Below are positions 22,750 to 34,696 of a stretch of DNA of 64,000 nucleotides, piece by piece. Position numbers and translations under genes: made by a program. Every line of letters starts with the position of its first letter. The stretch's first letter is position 1. The notes beneath the pieces are model-generated. The model was not told the DNA's origin. It saw only the letters and a program-made list of their open reading frames with translations, and did not search any database. The DNA comes from Gaeumannomyces sp. JS-464 (Eukaryota > Ascomycota > Sordariomycetes > Magnaporthales > Magnaporthaceae): positions 9,238,001 through 9,302,000 of the forward strand of contig NGZR01000001.1 in the NCBI GenBank assembly GCA_002197995.1, given 5' to 3'.

Positions 22750-25700
22750 CCCCCCGTAAGCCATGCAACGGCCTTAAAGGTATTACGAGCACGCATTTAC
22801 GTAGTAACCCTTTAAGTTCGTGGTGTTTCCCTGGTTTTCCTGTAAGCCGTTTACTGCGGCATTTGCTGCATTCCCAGCTAAATAACAAACCTCGCCTGTT
22901 TTTCCGCCGTTAGGCTTTTCGTAAAACCGTCCGCTTTTATGTTAGCCGTGCTAATTAGTTTAAAGGTGAAAAGTTAACGCTTTACAGCATCGATTACCCA
23001 TTTGTAACGGAGGTCGATTATGCGGGTGCGGGCTGATTTTAACGGGTTTAATACCGTCGTTTAAGCGTTAGCGCTATCCGTATGCACCACGAAAGTTTCT
23101 CGTTAAAGGTATTTAGTTTTTTTTAAAATGCTTTTAATCCAAAGCAAAGCCCGGCCCGTTAGTAAAAGGTTAACGAACTCCGCTTTCGTCGTTAACGTCG
23201 TTACAAAAGTTTGCTTTTTTAATTGCTAGTAAATAGGACCACCCGCTAGCATAACGATTACGCCGCTTGTAAATGCCCTCGTACGAAAGCAGTTAGCGAA
23301 CGAGGCATTTCCGTAAGCTTTTAAACCTATCGCTTCGGCGCTATAAATAAGCCCATTAAAAGTAAACGCGAGCTTTTTAATGCTAATAATATAGCGTTAA
23401 AAGTGCTTTAGCAATACTAAATGCTTATTGCCGGGATTGGCGTTAACTTTTTGCAACTTCCTTACGGTATACGTAATATTAAGGCGAGTAATGCTAGCGA
23501 GGTAGCTAATACTCGCTATTTCCGACTGGTAGCGCAAAACCTCCTCGTGCGGGAAAAGGTCCCAAATAATCGGCATTATAAAATTAAAAAGCTAAGGCGT
23601 TTTTACTACCTTAAGGTCCTCCCGTTCGTATTTGGTAATAATTTTATTAATATAATCGCGTTAATAAAAGCTTACAATCCTCCGTTGGCGATTTTTTATA
23701 ACCTGCATGCCGAAAAACGTTTTGCGTTATTTAAGCGGTTATTTCGAACCGGTTACCCACCTCGTTAGCAATAGCTTTAATTTCCGTAACCGTACGAGCG
23801 GCAATTTGGAAATCGTTTACGTAAAGTAATAGCATAGCGCCCGTTTCCTTTTTGCGGTAAAGGCAAACGTTTTAATAAATCGGTTTAAAACTAAATGCTT
23901 TAAACTTCGAAGTAATCGTTTAATACCATTACAAAAGCAACTTGCGAAAGCCGTAAAATGCTTTTTTTAAACGGTAATAGTAGCTTTTTTGCCCAACCGG
24001 AATGCTTTAAAATTGCTATACGTATATTATAACGTTACCAAATACGATAACGCTAAAATAGGCAGTTACGAAATCAAATTGGCGGCATTTAAAGTTGTTA
24101 ACGGCCATAAGCATAAAAAACACCCTCGTAAATGCTGCATAAGCGATTGCCGCGTACGTTGCAACCTTATCCTCGCCCGGAATATCGTCGTAATTGCCGC
24201 AAACGACCTAACGCGTTTTAATCTTTTTAAAAGCGCCGTTAAGCGTTAGTTTAGCACGTATACCCATTTGCCCGGCAATGTTTTAGCGTTCGGGGGCAAT
24301 TTTTCCAGCATTTACGTGCCTTTTTCGAACAGCGTATTAATTTGCTTTTATTGCTAGCTTATAATATCGCTCGTATTCGGTTTCGTGCTTTACCGCGTCG
24401 TAGTAATAGGCCGGAATATACGGTGTTCCCGGCACCGTAGCGACGCCGAAAAGCGCGAGTCGGGGATTTTAAAGCCGCCGATCTTTTGGGGTAAAACGAT
24501 ATCGTTATCCGGGTACGTGATGTTAACGAATGCAAAACCCGTTTTTCGGGCAGTTTTTTCGGCAGCTTTAATATCCGTATTAAGGCTGTAAAAGCTTTCG
24601 TCGTTTCCGGCGCTTTTAGGGTTACCCGGATCCTTTTCCGCCACCTTTTTAATATTTTTAAGCTCGAAGCGAGCCGTTGTAAATGCCTTCGCGGGCTCCC
24701 TTTTTTTGCAGGTTTTTAATGTTAGGACTTTATAATGCTTAAAGGCCGTTAAACGCTCCCTTAATCGCCGGTTACTCGGCGGGGGCGGCGGCCGCTTTTT
24801 GCAAGTCTTTTATTTAAACGCTGCGGGCACCGTAACCGCCTCGTTACCGAGCTCGGGAATTCCCTTAAATGTTGGCATGCCCGGGCCGGCGGGCTTTTTA
24901 AGCTTTTTAAGCTTTGCAACGGCAGGCTTCTCGTTTTCCGCTTTTTCCCCGGTTTTTTCCGCAACGATAAATCGTTATTACTTTCGGGGCCGGCAATATC
25001 GCTAATTGCACCGGTGTTACCATCGTTACTATCGGTGGAATTAGTAATTAAGCTAGTATTATAAACCCAAATGCCCATTATAAAGTAAAAGTTTTTAATA
25101 ACGGCTTTATTAACCGTATTAATGGTAATCGCCTTTTTAACAAAGTTATAAGCGACTTTCGGCGCTTATTAGCGCCTTCGTTAATCCGTGCGTTACGGTA
25201 ACGGAAAACCTTATTAGTACCATCCGGCTTAACTAGCAGGATTTCGTTATAAAGGCTTTCCCAGCTTATAAGCCGGCTTTTCGTTATTTTAAAGCCATTT
25301 TGTTAGCTTTAGCTTATTTGCCGTTTTTAATTAGCATTTAAGCGACCGCGCTTTAAATGCGAAAGGTACGGATTGGTGGTTGGTAATACTTTTCGTTAAA
25401 GCCGATTGCTTTTGCTTACGTTTCGTACGGGCTTTCCTTACCGCTAAAAGCTGTATTTAAAATGTAATTTAGCACCTTTTTCGCTACCTGTAAAGCATAT
25501 ATTTAATACTTTTTATAAGCCGTTAGCGTTAATCCCGGTGCGAGCCGCGTTAAGTATAGTACGGTTAGCACGTTTAACGATGCTATTTATTTCCGGGCAT
25601 CGCGCCGGGCTAATTTCGCAAATTTTGCTTTAAGTAATGCAATAGGCTTTTAGCTTTTCCGGGTTAAACTTCGTGCTACCGTCCGTATAAATTGCTTATA

Positions 25701-27778
25701 TTTTAATGCTTAATTGGAGTTTAATATAGCTAATTTAATTACAAACCTTCGTAAAAATCTCCGTGCTAGCTTTATTAATTGCAAAAATCACCCAGTTAAA
25801 AGTAATTGCCTTATTAATAATATAAACGGCGTAATTATATCCGCCGTATAAAATAAGCGAAATGGTTAATATATTTATATAAATACGGCCTAAAAGGCGG
25901 GTAGTGCGGTAAAAGTAACGATTGCCGATAATTTAAATCGCTTTGCTTTCCAAACAACCGTTACAAGTATGCTTTAATGCTTCGAAATAGCTAACTTTAA
26001 TGCCTGCAACGCGGTAAGCCGTTATTACCGCCTTTTTATTAGCATGCATTAAACGCCGATGCATTATTACGTAAAGCACCGGGCGTTTTATCGTGGTCGG
26101 TGCGTTAGCTTTCGTCGGTCGGTTTTTTCCGTTAAGTGCGTTGCTTAAAGTTATAAAGCCCGGGGGCGCGTTTACGGGCACGTTAACGTTAGCAATTAAT
26201 ACGTTATTATTAATTTAATAACTGCTTAACCACTTATTATCGGCGTTATAAAGTAATCGGTTTAATCGTTTTTTAAGCTTGCTTTGCGCATTTTACTAAA
26301 GTTAAAAAGGTTAAAAAGGGATTTAGGCGTAAAAATTGCCTATAAGGTAATTATAGTAACGCCCGTTTTATTACGCTAATGCATTTTAACGGTGCCCTTT
26401 TTAACGGAAACTTAGGCGCCGCGTTAGCCGTGGTAGCGTTTAAAGAACCTCGCGCTTTTTTAGCGAGGTAAACCATTTGCGATCGTTAAAATGGTGCTTA
26501 AACGAGCCGGAATCGATTATTACGGCGTTACGGGCATTGTTAACATTGTTTAAAGCGGTATTAGTTATGTTATATTAGCTGGCATTGCCCCGATTAACCG
26601 GCATACCACCAATATGGTCGGCAGCCTTCGGGTTGGCTGTAATTTCGTTAGCTGCCTTATTACCTCGCTAAAAGCGCCGTTCCGGATATTTGGCCTTTTA
26701 AGCCTTTTTAAGCTTAAAGTGCAAAAGTTAGCAGTTATCGTTACCGCTTTTGTAATGCTTACCGCACTTATCGTGGTGGGAAGCACGCGAAACGATAATG
26801 CAACCCTTTTTATTACAAGGCCTCGGCTTTTAAAATCCCTCCGGCTTTTATTAGTATTAGTTATAGCTTTTAACTTCGAAGCTTTTATAACCGCCGTATT
26901 TTCGAGCACTTTCGAAATAAAGTTAGCGGGAATGCGGCGCTCGCTTTTACAACTTTTAAAGCTATAGCTACCGCAAAAGGGTAAGTGGCGCTAAGCCCGT
27001 TAACGAGGCTCCTTATAAGCATCCGATCCGAATGTTAATGTTAACTTAATCCAAAGCCTGCTTTATTTATAACTAACGGTCCGTATACTTTTTAACGTTA
27101 CCGTTAAACTTTTCCACCGAAATTATATAATGTTCGTTAATTAAAGCGTCGAAACGGCCGTTAGCGGTAACTTTAATGGTGCTAATTACCTTATCCCAAA
27201 AAGCTTTTAAATCCTAATCCTCGTCGTTTTTGGGGCGGTTTTAACCGGCTTTTTCCAAGTCCGTGGTTACTTTTCGATATTGTTACGAATGCAATACCAT
27301 ATTAATATCCTTTTAAAACCTATAACTATATAGCTTCGTAATCCTTTTTCCAGCCGGCTTAGCCGGAAGGTTAGCAAATATAAAAAAGATGTTACGGGAA
27401 GCGGTTAAATGCACCCGGATGGTGCGCTTCCATGTTTCCAAATTAAAAGGCCTTAGCAAGTCCGGGATTTTCATTGCGATTTCGCGGTATTCCGCCATTT
27501 TGGCGATTTTATTGGCACTTTTAACGCGTACAAAAGCGTTAAATTGCAAGGGAAATGGTGCTTTTAAGCGCTAAAAGGGTTATCGTTATTACTTTGTTAT
27601 AGTTGCTAATCGGCGCCGAACGCGGCTTTATTAATTGTCGTTTAACGGTTTTTTAACTGCTGCGCTTCGCCCGTAATTCACGGCGGGAAAACGCAAGCAA
27701 CGGGAAACAACTCGTGCACCGTTAATTTCTCCTAATTAGGCAGAAATATCGTTAACGGTAACGCGAGGGCTTATAACC

Positions 27779-27948
27779 TAATGGAAGTGCGCGATAACAG
27801 GCACCCGAAGTAATTGGTAATTGTTCCTTAGCTACTTTACTGGATCGCGGGCTAGGGCGCGCGCAGGCTAAAATACCAGGGCCAGTGCATAGGTTTAAAG
27901 CTGTGGGGCACCAGTTGCCACTTACGTGATTTTAAGCCACCTTTAACA
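27779..27948 (-). repeat. Copia-1 LTR (right, element 5' end)
   Basis: 170 bp partner of 22580-22749. Followed by the target duplication CTTTT. Confidence 0.85.
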
Positions 27949-29104
27949 CTTTTCCAATATAAACGAGAACATTATTAATAATACGACTATTCGCCCGCGC
28001 AGCCCTTCCCTTTCACCTCGCGAGGATAATAACGCGTTTATAAAGGTTTACTAGGTTTAAAATTAGCGCTACAAAGGTTAATATGCTATGTATTACACGT
28101 AAAACGATTTTTAGGGAAATCGCTAATTAACCGGCTGGGTTTTTTACCACGCTATCGAATTTACGGATAATATGTCCTATGTTATATTAAACAAGGCGGT
28201 TTTGCTAAAATAAATGCTTTACATTAATTGGAATATATTTACACGTATTTAACCATATGTATAAAAGCTTTAGCGCGAAATCGAGCTTAAAAAGAAGCGC
28301 ACGGCTGGAAAGCTTATTAATTTCTCTTTTTCCCGCGGTCGCCTTTAGCAACTTTAAGGTTTAATTAGCTACTTAATCGTCCATAAAAGTAAATGTTTTA
28401 TATTTATCCCATATCGTTTTACATTAGTTAATATATTAATAAATGTGTTAGCTAATACCGAAAAATGCAATATTTGCGCCGATAAACGTAATGGTAGCCC
28501 GTACAACTAATGCATCGCTGGTATAATAAGTAGTAAAGTTGCTTTTAATAGCGTTTGCACGAACTGCTATTATTTTAACAATGGCTATAAATGCTCGCTG
28601 GCTATCCAAACGCGTAAATTTCATTCCAATTTACATTAATTTATATGCATTTACATATTAACACAATATAGCGAATAAAAAGCGTAAAGCTAATTAAATA
28701 GCAATTAATACGGGTGGTTTAAGCTTAATAAAGTCCATGTTTAAATCGGCTAGTATTAGTGTGTTTAAAAAGATAAAATACGCGGTTAATTCGGCTTTTT
28801 TATTTAAAAAGAAAAGCTTAAAGCGTTTTACCTAATTAAAAGGTTTATATGTGTTTACGTCGGTTTACATCCTTTTATATCCTTTTATATAGCATGGTAA
28901 AAGTTAACGGCGTTTTATAAAGGAGGATAGGATTTTACAATTATTATAATATAGTTATTGGAGTTTTTGCATTTTATTATTGGTTTACTTATAAGCGAAC
29001 GGTTTTATTTAAATTTACATTAGCATTTTTAAATAAAACTTATTAGTTATAAAGATAAGGAATTAAAAAACAGTGATTTTAAAAATATAATAAATAAATG
29101 CGGT
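27949..29104. other. RIP-damaged sequence of the TIR element
   Basis: AT-rich, stop-riddled. The first part continues the plus-strand remnant described above; the remainder has no recognisable domain. Confidence 0.5.
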
Positions 29105-29505
29105 AAAAAAAATAATTAACAAAATAAGTAATAAAACAGCTAATAAAATAGTTAATAAAATCGCTAATAAAATAAATAATAAAATAGCTAATAAAATAGC
29201 TAATAAAATAAGTAATAAAATAAGTAATAAAATAGCTAATAAAATCGCTAATAAAATAGCTAATAAAATCGCTAAGAAAATAGTTAATAAAATAGTAAAT
29301 AAAATAACTAATAAAATAATTAACAAAATAAATAATAAAATATTTAACAAAATAGCTAATAAAATAGCTAATAAAATAACTAACAAAATAGTTAATAAAA
29401 TCGCTAATAAAATAGCTAATAAAGTTGTTAATAATTTTATTAACTATTTTATTACTTTTTTATTAGCGATTTTATTAGAGATTTTATTAGCGATTTTATT
29501 AACAA
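29105..29505. repeat. 12-bp tandem array with inverted end
   Basis: About 27 imperfect copies of AATAAAATAGCT (variants TCGCT, AAGT, AGTT) from 29105 to about 29425. These are followed directly by about 75 bp of the reverse complement (TTTTATTAGCGATTTTATT...) to about 29505. The array encodes nothing meaningful; a Leu/Ile repeat frame on the minus strand is a by-product. Confidence 0.85.
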
Positions 29506-32500
29506 TATAACAAAAGCGGGTAAATATACCCACATGGACGCACACGCTTGTACGCCCGTTTATACTACTTATATCCCGCGCTTTCCCTCGCTCCTTTTTA
29601 CGATTTTTTGTTCCCGTTTTAATAACGCCGCCGTTATGCCCCGGCAAGCGATTAACTTCGATCCTGTTCGCGACTTTATTATTACTGCTTATTCCAAAAG
29701 CACTTCCCTTGCTAAAATATTATTTTAGCTTTACAAAACTAAACAAATTACTATTTCCCGTCGTTTTTTATCTTCCCGCTTTCGTAACTAAAGTATCGCC
29801 GCATAACAAACCCGTATAATAACAACTTCCGCTTTTTTTGCCTGTGTATACGAGCTTTTTTTTTCATATTTATTTTTCGACGAGCAAATATTTTTCATTT
29901 TTTAAAGCGAAAATTATCGCGTTTTTTGGAATAGCTTATTTGCTTTTCGAAAAAAGCACGGCATACGTCGTTAGTTAAACGCCGAAAAACGAAAGGAAAT
30001 TTCCCGATAATTTAACGAATATTTCCGCATCGATAAACACACTTTTAATATCGCCTATTCTTTTAGCCGTACATATTTGTACACCCATATACGTTAGCAA
30101 ATGATATATGCTTTCGAAAAACTTGCTTTTCGCGTTTATTCCAACTACCACGCAGCTAATATCGAAAAACGACGCACGCGTGGCTAACGGCGCTTAAGCG
30201 GATATATTACGCCCGGCCCAAATTGGATATAATTAGTTAATAGCTATATAAAATTGGAAATGTACGGTATTAAAATATACGGTGGTATTAACGCCCATTT
30301 CCGGTTTGTAACGTGGTTTTTTGTTAGGCATTTTGCACGTATTACACGCAATGTTATTTTGCAATATTTTAAAATCGTGGAAAAATACGAATACCTTTTT
30401 TAGGTTATTCGTACAAATCGGGGTTCGAAAATAAAGCTTTTTTGCGCAATCCATTATTACCTTTTTAAAATGGCTATTAACAAGCGCATATAAGGGCTTC
30501 GATTTGCCCGCAATCGCGCGTGTGGTATACTTATATTAACCCGTGTTAACGCAAATGCAAACGCCGCCGATCCTTCCGCTTTTAATACGAACGCCGCCGA
30601 TTTTTCCACTTTTAACGTTTTTAACGCATTACTAAAAATAACGACGTGCTTATTTAAAAATGCTTTATTTTTGAAAAAAGCATTTATAATGTTAAAATCG
30701 AAGCATAGTAGGCATAGCTTTGCCCAAGTTTTACACAATTTTAAAAAGTAAATTAAATATTTTTAATACTAACTATTATATATGCGTATATATATTTACT
30801 TTAAGCAAAACTTTTTTATTAAGCTTATTACCAAAGGTTTATTTTGCAAAAACATTTCCGCAAATATAATTGCTTTATTATGCATTTATATGCCAATTAT
30901 ACGTAATTAGTTTGCGCAATTTATTACTTTGTAAAATAACCATCGCATTCGTGCTTAACCCAAACGCCTATATATTATCCCAAGCCGTTTTTATTATTTA
31001 TATCATTTTCCCGAAGGTGATATTAAAAACTAGCGGGTTCCGGTAAATTCGGAAGCGTTAGTTTACGTAAAGCAAATCCTCGCCCAAAATGTTTACGATA
31101 TCGATAAGTATTTCTTTGCAAAAACGTTAGTTTTTACTAAACAAATGCTTACGGAATTAAGCGGGCTTTTTTAATGGAAAGCAAAGGAAAAACGAAAATC
31201 GCTATACTTTAATTAATATATTGCTTTACGTAACCGCTTTTAACAATACATTACATCGGGAAACGCACCTTCGTTAACCTTTTGTAATCCACCAATTTTA
31301 GCTAACCTATCCGCTTTCCAATATTTGCGTTAATTGGAAATTTTAGCTTAAAAGTGGGATTATATTTTAAGCGGAAAACAAGGATGCAAACCCAAGCCGG
31401 CAAATAAAAAGGATAAATTAATTAATAATATGGAAAATTTAAAATTACAATTTAACAAAAAGTAAAATAGGTTAAAATATATGGATATATATAGGTTAAC
31501 AATTAAAAAAAAACATTGCTTCCGTTTTCGCATTCGCATTTCTTTTAACTTCGGTTTCGTTCGCCGTACTATCACCAATTTCACTTGTGTAAATGCGCTT
31601 TCCGAAAAGCGATAAACCCGATTTTACGCGTGTTCGTTTACTTCGCAATGTAAACGGCAACGAAAAAACCTTATTAGTTTTTTTAGCGGGACGCGAAGGT
31701 ATATTAATATATACGCTTAGCCTTTTATAATTACACAAAATTAAAGGGGAAAATTAGCGTACCTAAATGCACCCTTATATGCTTATCCAGCTAACTCGTG
31801 TTCGTTTTTACCGTTTTTAGTATAAGGCTTAGCTTTTTCGTTAATGCTAATAACGCTATAAACGGCAAAGCTAGATTTAAAATTTGGCAAAAGTAAGGTG
31901 TCGCTAGCCGGTTCGCTAAACGTCGCATTTGTTAATCTTTTTTTTAAACGCATAACCCGAAAAACAAGTTTAACTTTTACCGCCACCTTTTGTTCCTTTT
32001 TAATTTTAGCTCCTTTTTTCGCGCTTTTGGCTTTTATTTTCTTCGCGCGCGCGGAAAGTGTCGAAAGTGCAAAAGGATTGCTTACTGGTATGCCCACGTT
32101 TAAAAAGCTATATACGGGTTTTTTCGGGTTAAAAGGTGGCATTTTTTTGCTAGCGAACAAAGTTAAGGTGTATTTGGATTTCGGCTTTGCGGGAGAAATA
32201 AGGTAAGCGTATGTTAAACCATAAAACCGGATATATAAGCACGTATTTGCGAAAAGCTTAAATAATAAATTATTTAAGCTTAATAAACCTTTAAACTGGT
32301 GGGAAAATTCGATAATTCCCGTTTTATTCGCTTTAACGTTAAAAATAATGCTTTATAATAAAAGCTTTTCGTGGTCCTACAATAGGCTGTTTTTTATAAA
32401 ATTTTAAACTAAGTGTTGCAAAAAAGGGTATATGCGTTCCAGTTTGTGCTAAGCCGTATTAAAGGATTTAAATAGGATAATTTCCTTGTAATGCTTAATA

Positions 32501-33107
32501 TTTGCTATAATTTCGTTATTAGTGTTTTGGAAATAATGTTTGCCGTAAAACCAATTGGTTGTAATAAAAACCATTAAAGGTTTGCTGGTTTTTTTAGTTA
32601 ACAAAATGCTTTTCCTTTTTTCGCGAACGGCAATAGCTACGTTATCGGCTAAAAATGTTTTTCGTTTAATAAGCACGGTTTATATCGTAAAAAAAGGGGA
32701 AGTAGTTCGTAAAACGCGGGGTATATTTTCGTAATCCGAAAATACAAAGTCGATAATAACGTTATTAGGTATTGGGCGTTTAAGGAAAGCATACCCGCAT
32801 TTAGGGCAAAAGTTGGAATGGGGGTTGGCATATAAAAGGAGGTCGTGGGCTTTACGCCGGCAGCGGGCGATAAGCGGAGGTATGATACCGTGAACCCGCG
32901 GAAGGGTCCGGGTAAACGTGTGTACACCGGTGTAAGATGGTGTAAAAGCAAAATCATTCAGGATCGCTAAAAATGTCATTTTATAAGCCATAAACCTTTT
33001 ACTACAGGCCTATTTCCAAGTAACCATATCTGGAAATATGGGTTATGCCTAATAGAGTAGTAGATTTGGCGGGCGCACACCCGTATCCACATGGGGGTGA
33101 ATGTATT
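29506..33107. other. RIP-damaged sequence of the TIR element, no recognised domain
   Basis: AT-rich with several short minus-strand open stretches. The best preserved is 32680-32991 with CRRKAHDLLLYANPHSNF and CPKCGYAFLKRP (a CxxC pair). No catalytic DDE/DDD signature could be read. Confidence 0.45.
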
Positions 33108-33150
33108 GAGAAAAAATCGATTGTTGCCCAGTTTGAGCTTTGCACTGCCG
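33108..33150 (-). repeat. Right terminal inverted repeat of 11 kb insertion
   Basis: Reverse complement begins CGGCAGTGCAAAGC and matches 22096-22137. TA follows at 33151-33152. Confidence 0.8.
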
Positions 33151-34149
33151 TACGGGTGCCGTCCCGCAGCGTTCGAGGCGAGTCCTTTGAGAACAAGACG
33201 CTGCGGCAGGTGCGAGACCGGTTCTTAAGCAGCCACGACGAGGAGTCGACGACGGTTGTTGACGATGACGATCCGTGGAACGTTTTGGACCTCCAGACCT
33301 CGCTACCCTCGGTCCTCCCGGCCTTTTTGGAGGGAGAAAACTGTCAGCTGCTCCGGCGGGTACGCGACGCCGCCCTAACGGGCGGCAGTGCTAAGAGGAT
33401 AGCGGCGTCCGGTCGGGACTGGAGCACCTGGCGAAACGTGATGGAGTGGGGGCTCGCGTCCGAGGGCGGGCACAACACCGCTCCTCACATGGACAGCCAC
33501 GGGTACTCGACCTGGATCACGGTCCAGGAGGGGAACGTCGGGTTCGGGTGGATGTCCAGGCCGAGCCCGCGACAGGAGGCCGAGTGGATGTCGCGCCCGC
33601 ACGACCACGTTGCGGCGGGCGGCGGCCAGTGGAGATTCGTAGTCCTCTCGCCGGGCCAGACGGTGTTTTTCCCCTCTGGCACGATCCACTTTGTGTTTAG
33701 GGTCAGAGGCGTCCAGACGTATGCGCAGGGCGGCCACGTCCTCCAGTGGTCCGACCTCGTCCGGTGGCTCCAGGTGGTCGTCGCGCAGGTGCGTAACGAG
33801 GACAGCACCAACGAGGACGTGGCGTCGGGCGCGAGGCGACTCGTCCACCTCGTCAAGGGGCTCGTCGCAAACAGGACCAGGGCCGGCCGGATAGAGGAGC
33901 TGGGCGGTCGAGATGCGGTCGACCGATTCTTGGCCTTGGTAAAGGTAATCAGCGGATTTCCCATCCTGTTCGTCCTCGACCTCGTCAGAAGAGCTAATCA
34001 ATCATTGGCAGGAATTCGATACTGCCGTCGCCGCACTTGACGACTCCGAAAGCCGAGTTCTCCGCAAGGAGGAGGAGGAGGAGGAAGGAGCTCGGCCGCC
34101 CCATCGACCCTGGCTACAGCATAACCGCCGCCCAGAGCTGCAAGGCTAA
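33150..34149 (+). pseudogene. JmjC-type gene, 3' part with JmjC core
   Basis: Continuation of the gene at 20160-22093. From 33159 the frame reads PSRSVRGESFENKTLRQVRD. The JmjC fold carries the iron-binding HxD (HMDSHGYSTWITVQEG) and, about 60 residues later, the distal His in VFFPSGTIHFVFRV, the arrangement of 2-oxoglutarate/Fe(II) dioxygenases and demethylases. A 67-nt intron (33945-34011; donor GTAATC, acceptor GGCAG) separates VDRFLALVK from EFDTAVAALDD, and the protein ends at 34147-34149 after a Glu-rich stretch. Splicing keeps phase. Fungal JmjC proteins with this context are mostly uncharacterised; the substrate could be histone or non-histone. With the 11 kb insertion upstream no full-length product is possible. 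Confidence 0.8.
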
Positions 34150-34696
34150 CGTCGTGCAACGAGCGTCTGGATAAGCCTCGACTTATTGACAAGCACGTGA
34201 TAAGGTGGCACCCAAGTCACCTGCTGTGCCCATCAAATCCACGAAATTCCCCGCTTTTTTCGTGGCGCGCCCTGCGAGCCGCTCAGATATAATTATCCAG
34301 CTTCACGGGTGAGCACTGGTGGGCGCTGGGACTTGGCCAACCTTGGCCCTACTTGACATGCGAATAGCCTCGATTCCCGAAGATGTGCCGAAACCCATTC
34401 AATTTGAATGAGTCTCGGCTGTTCACACGATTGGCTGTTGAGAATCAGCTAGCGCCCCGCACGCCTATGAATTGCCTTCTCGGCGGTCCAACCTGCTCCT
34501 TTATCCTTGCGCCACGCCAGAGATGAGGCTTGTGAAACAGTCACGCCAGAATTGCGACGGGTTGAGTTGCTAGGGAATCATCATTATATAGAAATGGCGT
34601 ATTTGAAGCAAGATTTAGAATTCCCCCTCCAGCCCCGTGCCGCTGTCTGCCTCTGGAAGGACCTCATGTAGGCTTAGCCTCGTGACAATACCGGTA
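34150..34696. other. Intergenic between convergent genes
   Basis: 3' spacer between the JmjC gene and the hydrolase gene. No coding content seen. Confidence 0.5.

Larger units (their letters stand above)
22580..27948 (-). mobile_element. Copia (Ty1-type) LTR retrotransposon, RIP-inactivated
   Basis: 5,369-bp element on the minus strand bounded by 170-bp LTRs and flanked by perfect 5-bp duplications CTTTT (22575-22579, 27949-27953). Coding remnants on the minus strand follow Copia order. The gag-pre-integrase Zn motif HRRLMHANKKAVIT...HTCNGC is at about 26000-26110. The segment after reverse transcriptase, FFGMQVIKNRQRRIV...RDYINKIITKY then YQSEIASISYLASIARLNITY, is at about 23470-23720. All frames carry TAA/TAG from C-to-T changes. 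A polypurine tract (GGGGGG) abuts the left LTR. The primer site next to the right LTR reads GGTTATAAGCCC, i.e. TTATGAGC with G-to-A, the complement of the initiator-tRNA anticodon arm used by half-tRNA-primed Copia elements. It cannot move autonomously. Confidence 0.85.
22408..28056 (+). pseudogene. Unknown element ORF interrupted by Copia
   Basis: Frame open from 22408 to the Copia target site at 22575-22579 and then, after one copy of CTTTT, in the same frame from 27954 to a stop near 28056. Product unknown. The Asn-rich composition (NTGGNQF, SDDNFSNINENIINN) is what RIP makes of Asp/Glu-rich sequence. Further downstream Q-to-stop changes continue in a plausible frame (GWVFYHAIEFTDNMSYVILN). 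Confidence 0.4.
22094..33149. mobile_element. Unclassified TIR element, RIP-damaged, carrying a nested Copia
   Basis: AT-rich insertion splitting the JmjC gene. Its ends are near-perfect inverted repeats of about 42 bp. Without the nested Copia (22580-27948) it is about 5.7 kb. It retains a plus-strand coding remnant that is open only when the Copia is removed (22408-22579 joined to 27954-28056: GAKSVTPVNTGGNQF, LSDDNF, then SNINENIINN, RPRSPSLSPRED). It also has minus-strand remnants near 32680-32991 (PRVHGIIPPLIARCRRKAHD, CPKCGYAF) and 31783-32160. No transposase motif is recognised. Two target-duplication readings compete: TA (22094-22095/33151-33152), which fits the symmetric repeats and a Tc1/mariner habit, or a 9-mer GTRCGGGTG, which fits a MULE and makes the host frame rejoin exactly. 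Confidence 0.6.

Noticed and set aside
23421..23768. 115-codon plus-strand open frame
   Set aside because: Antisense of the Copia-1 polyprotein; the minus strand of the same bases gives recognisable Copia motifs.
29063..29386. 107-residue Leu/Ile-only open frame on the minus strand
   Set aside because: By-product of the 12-bp AT-rich tandem array; no start context and no meaning as a protein.
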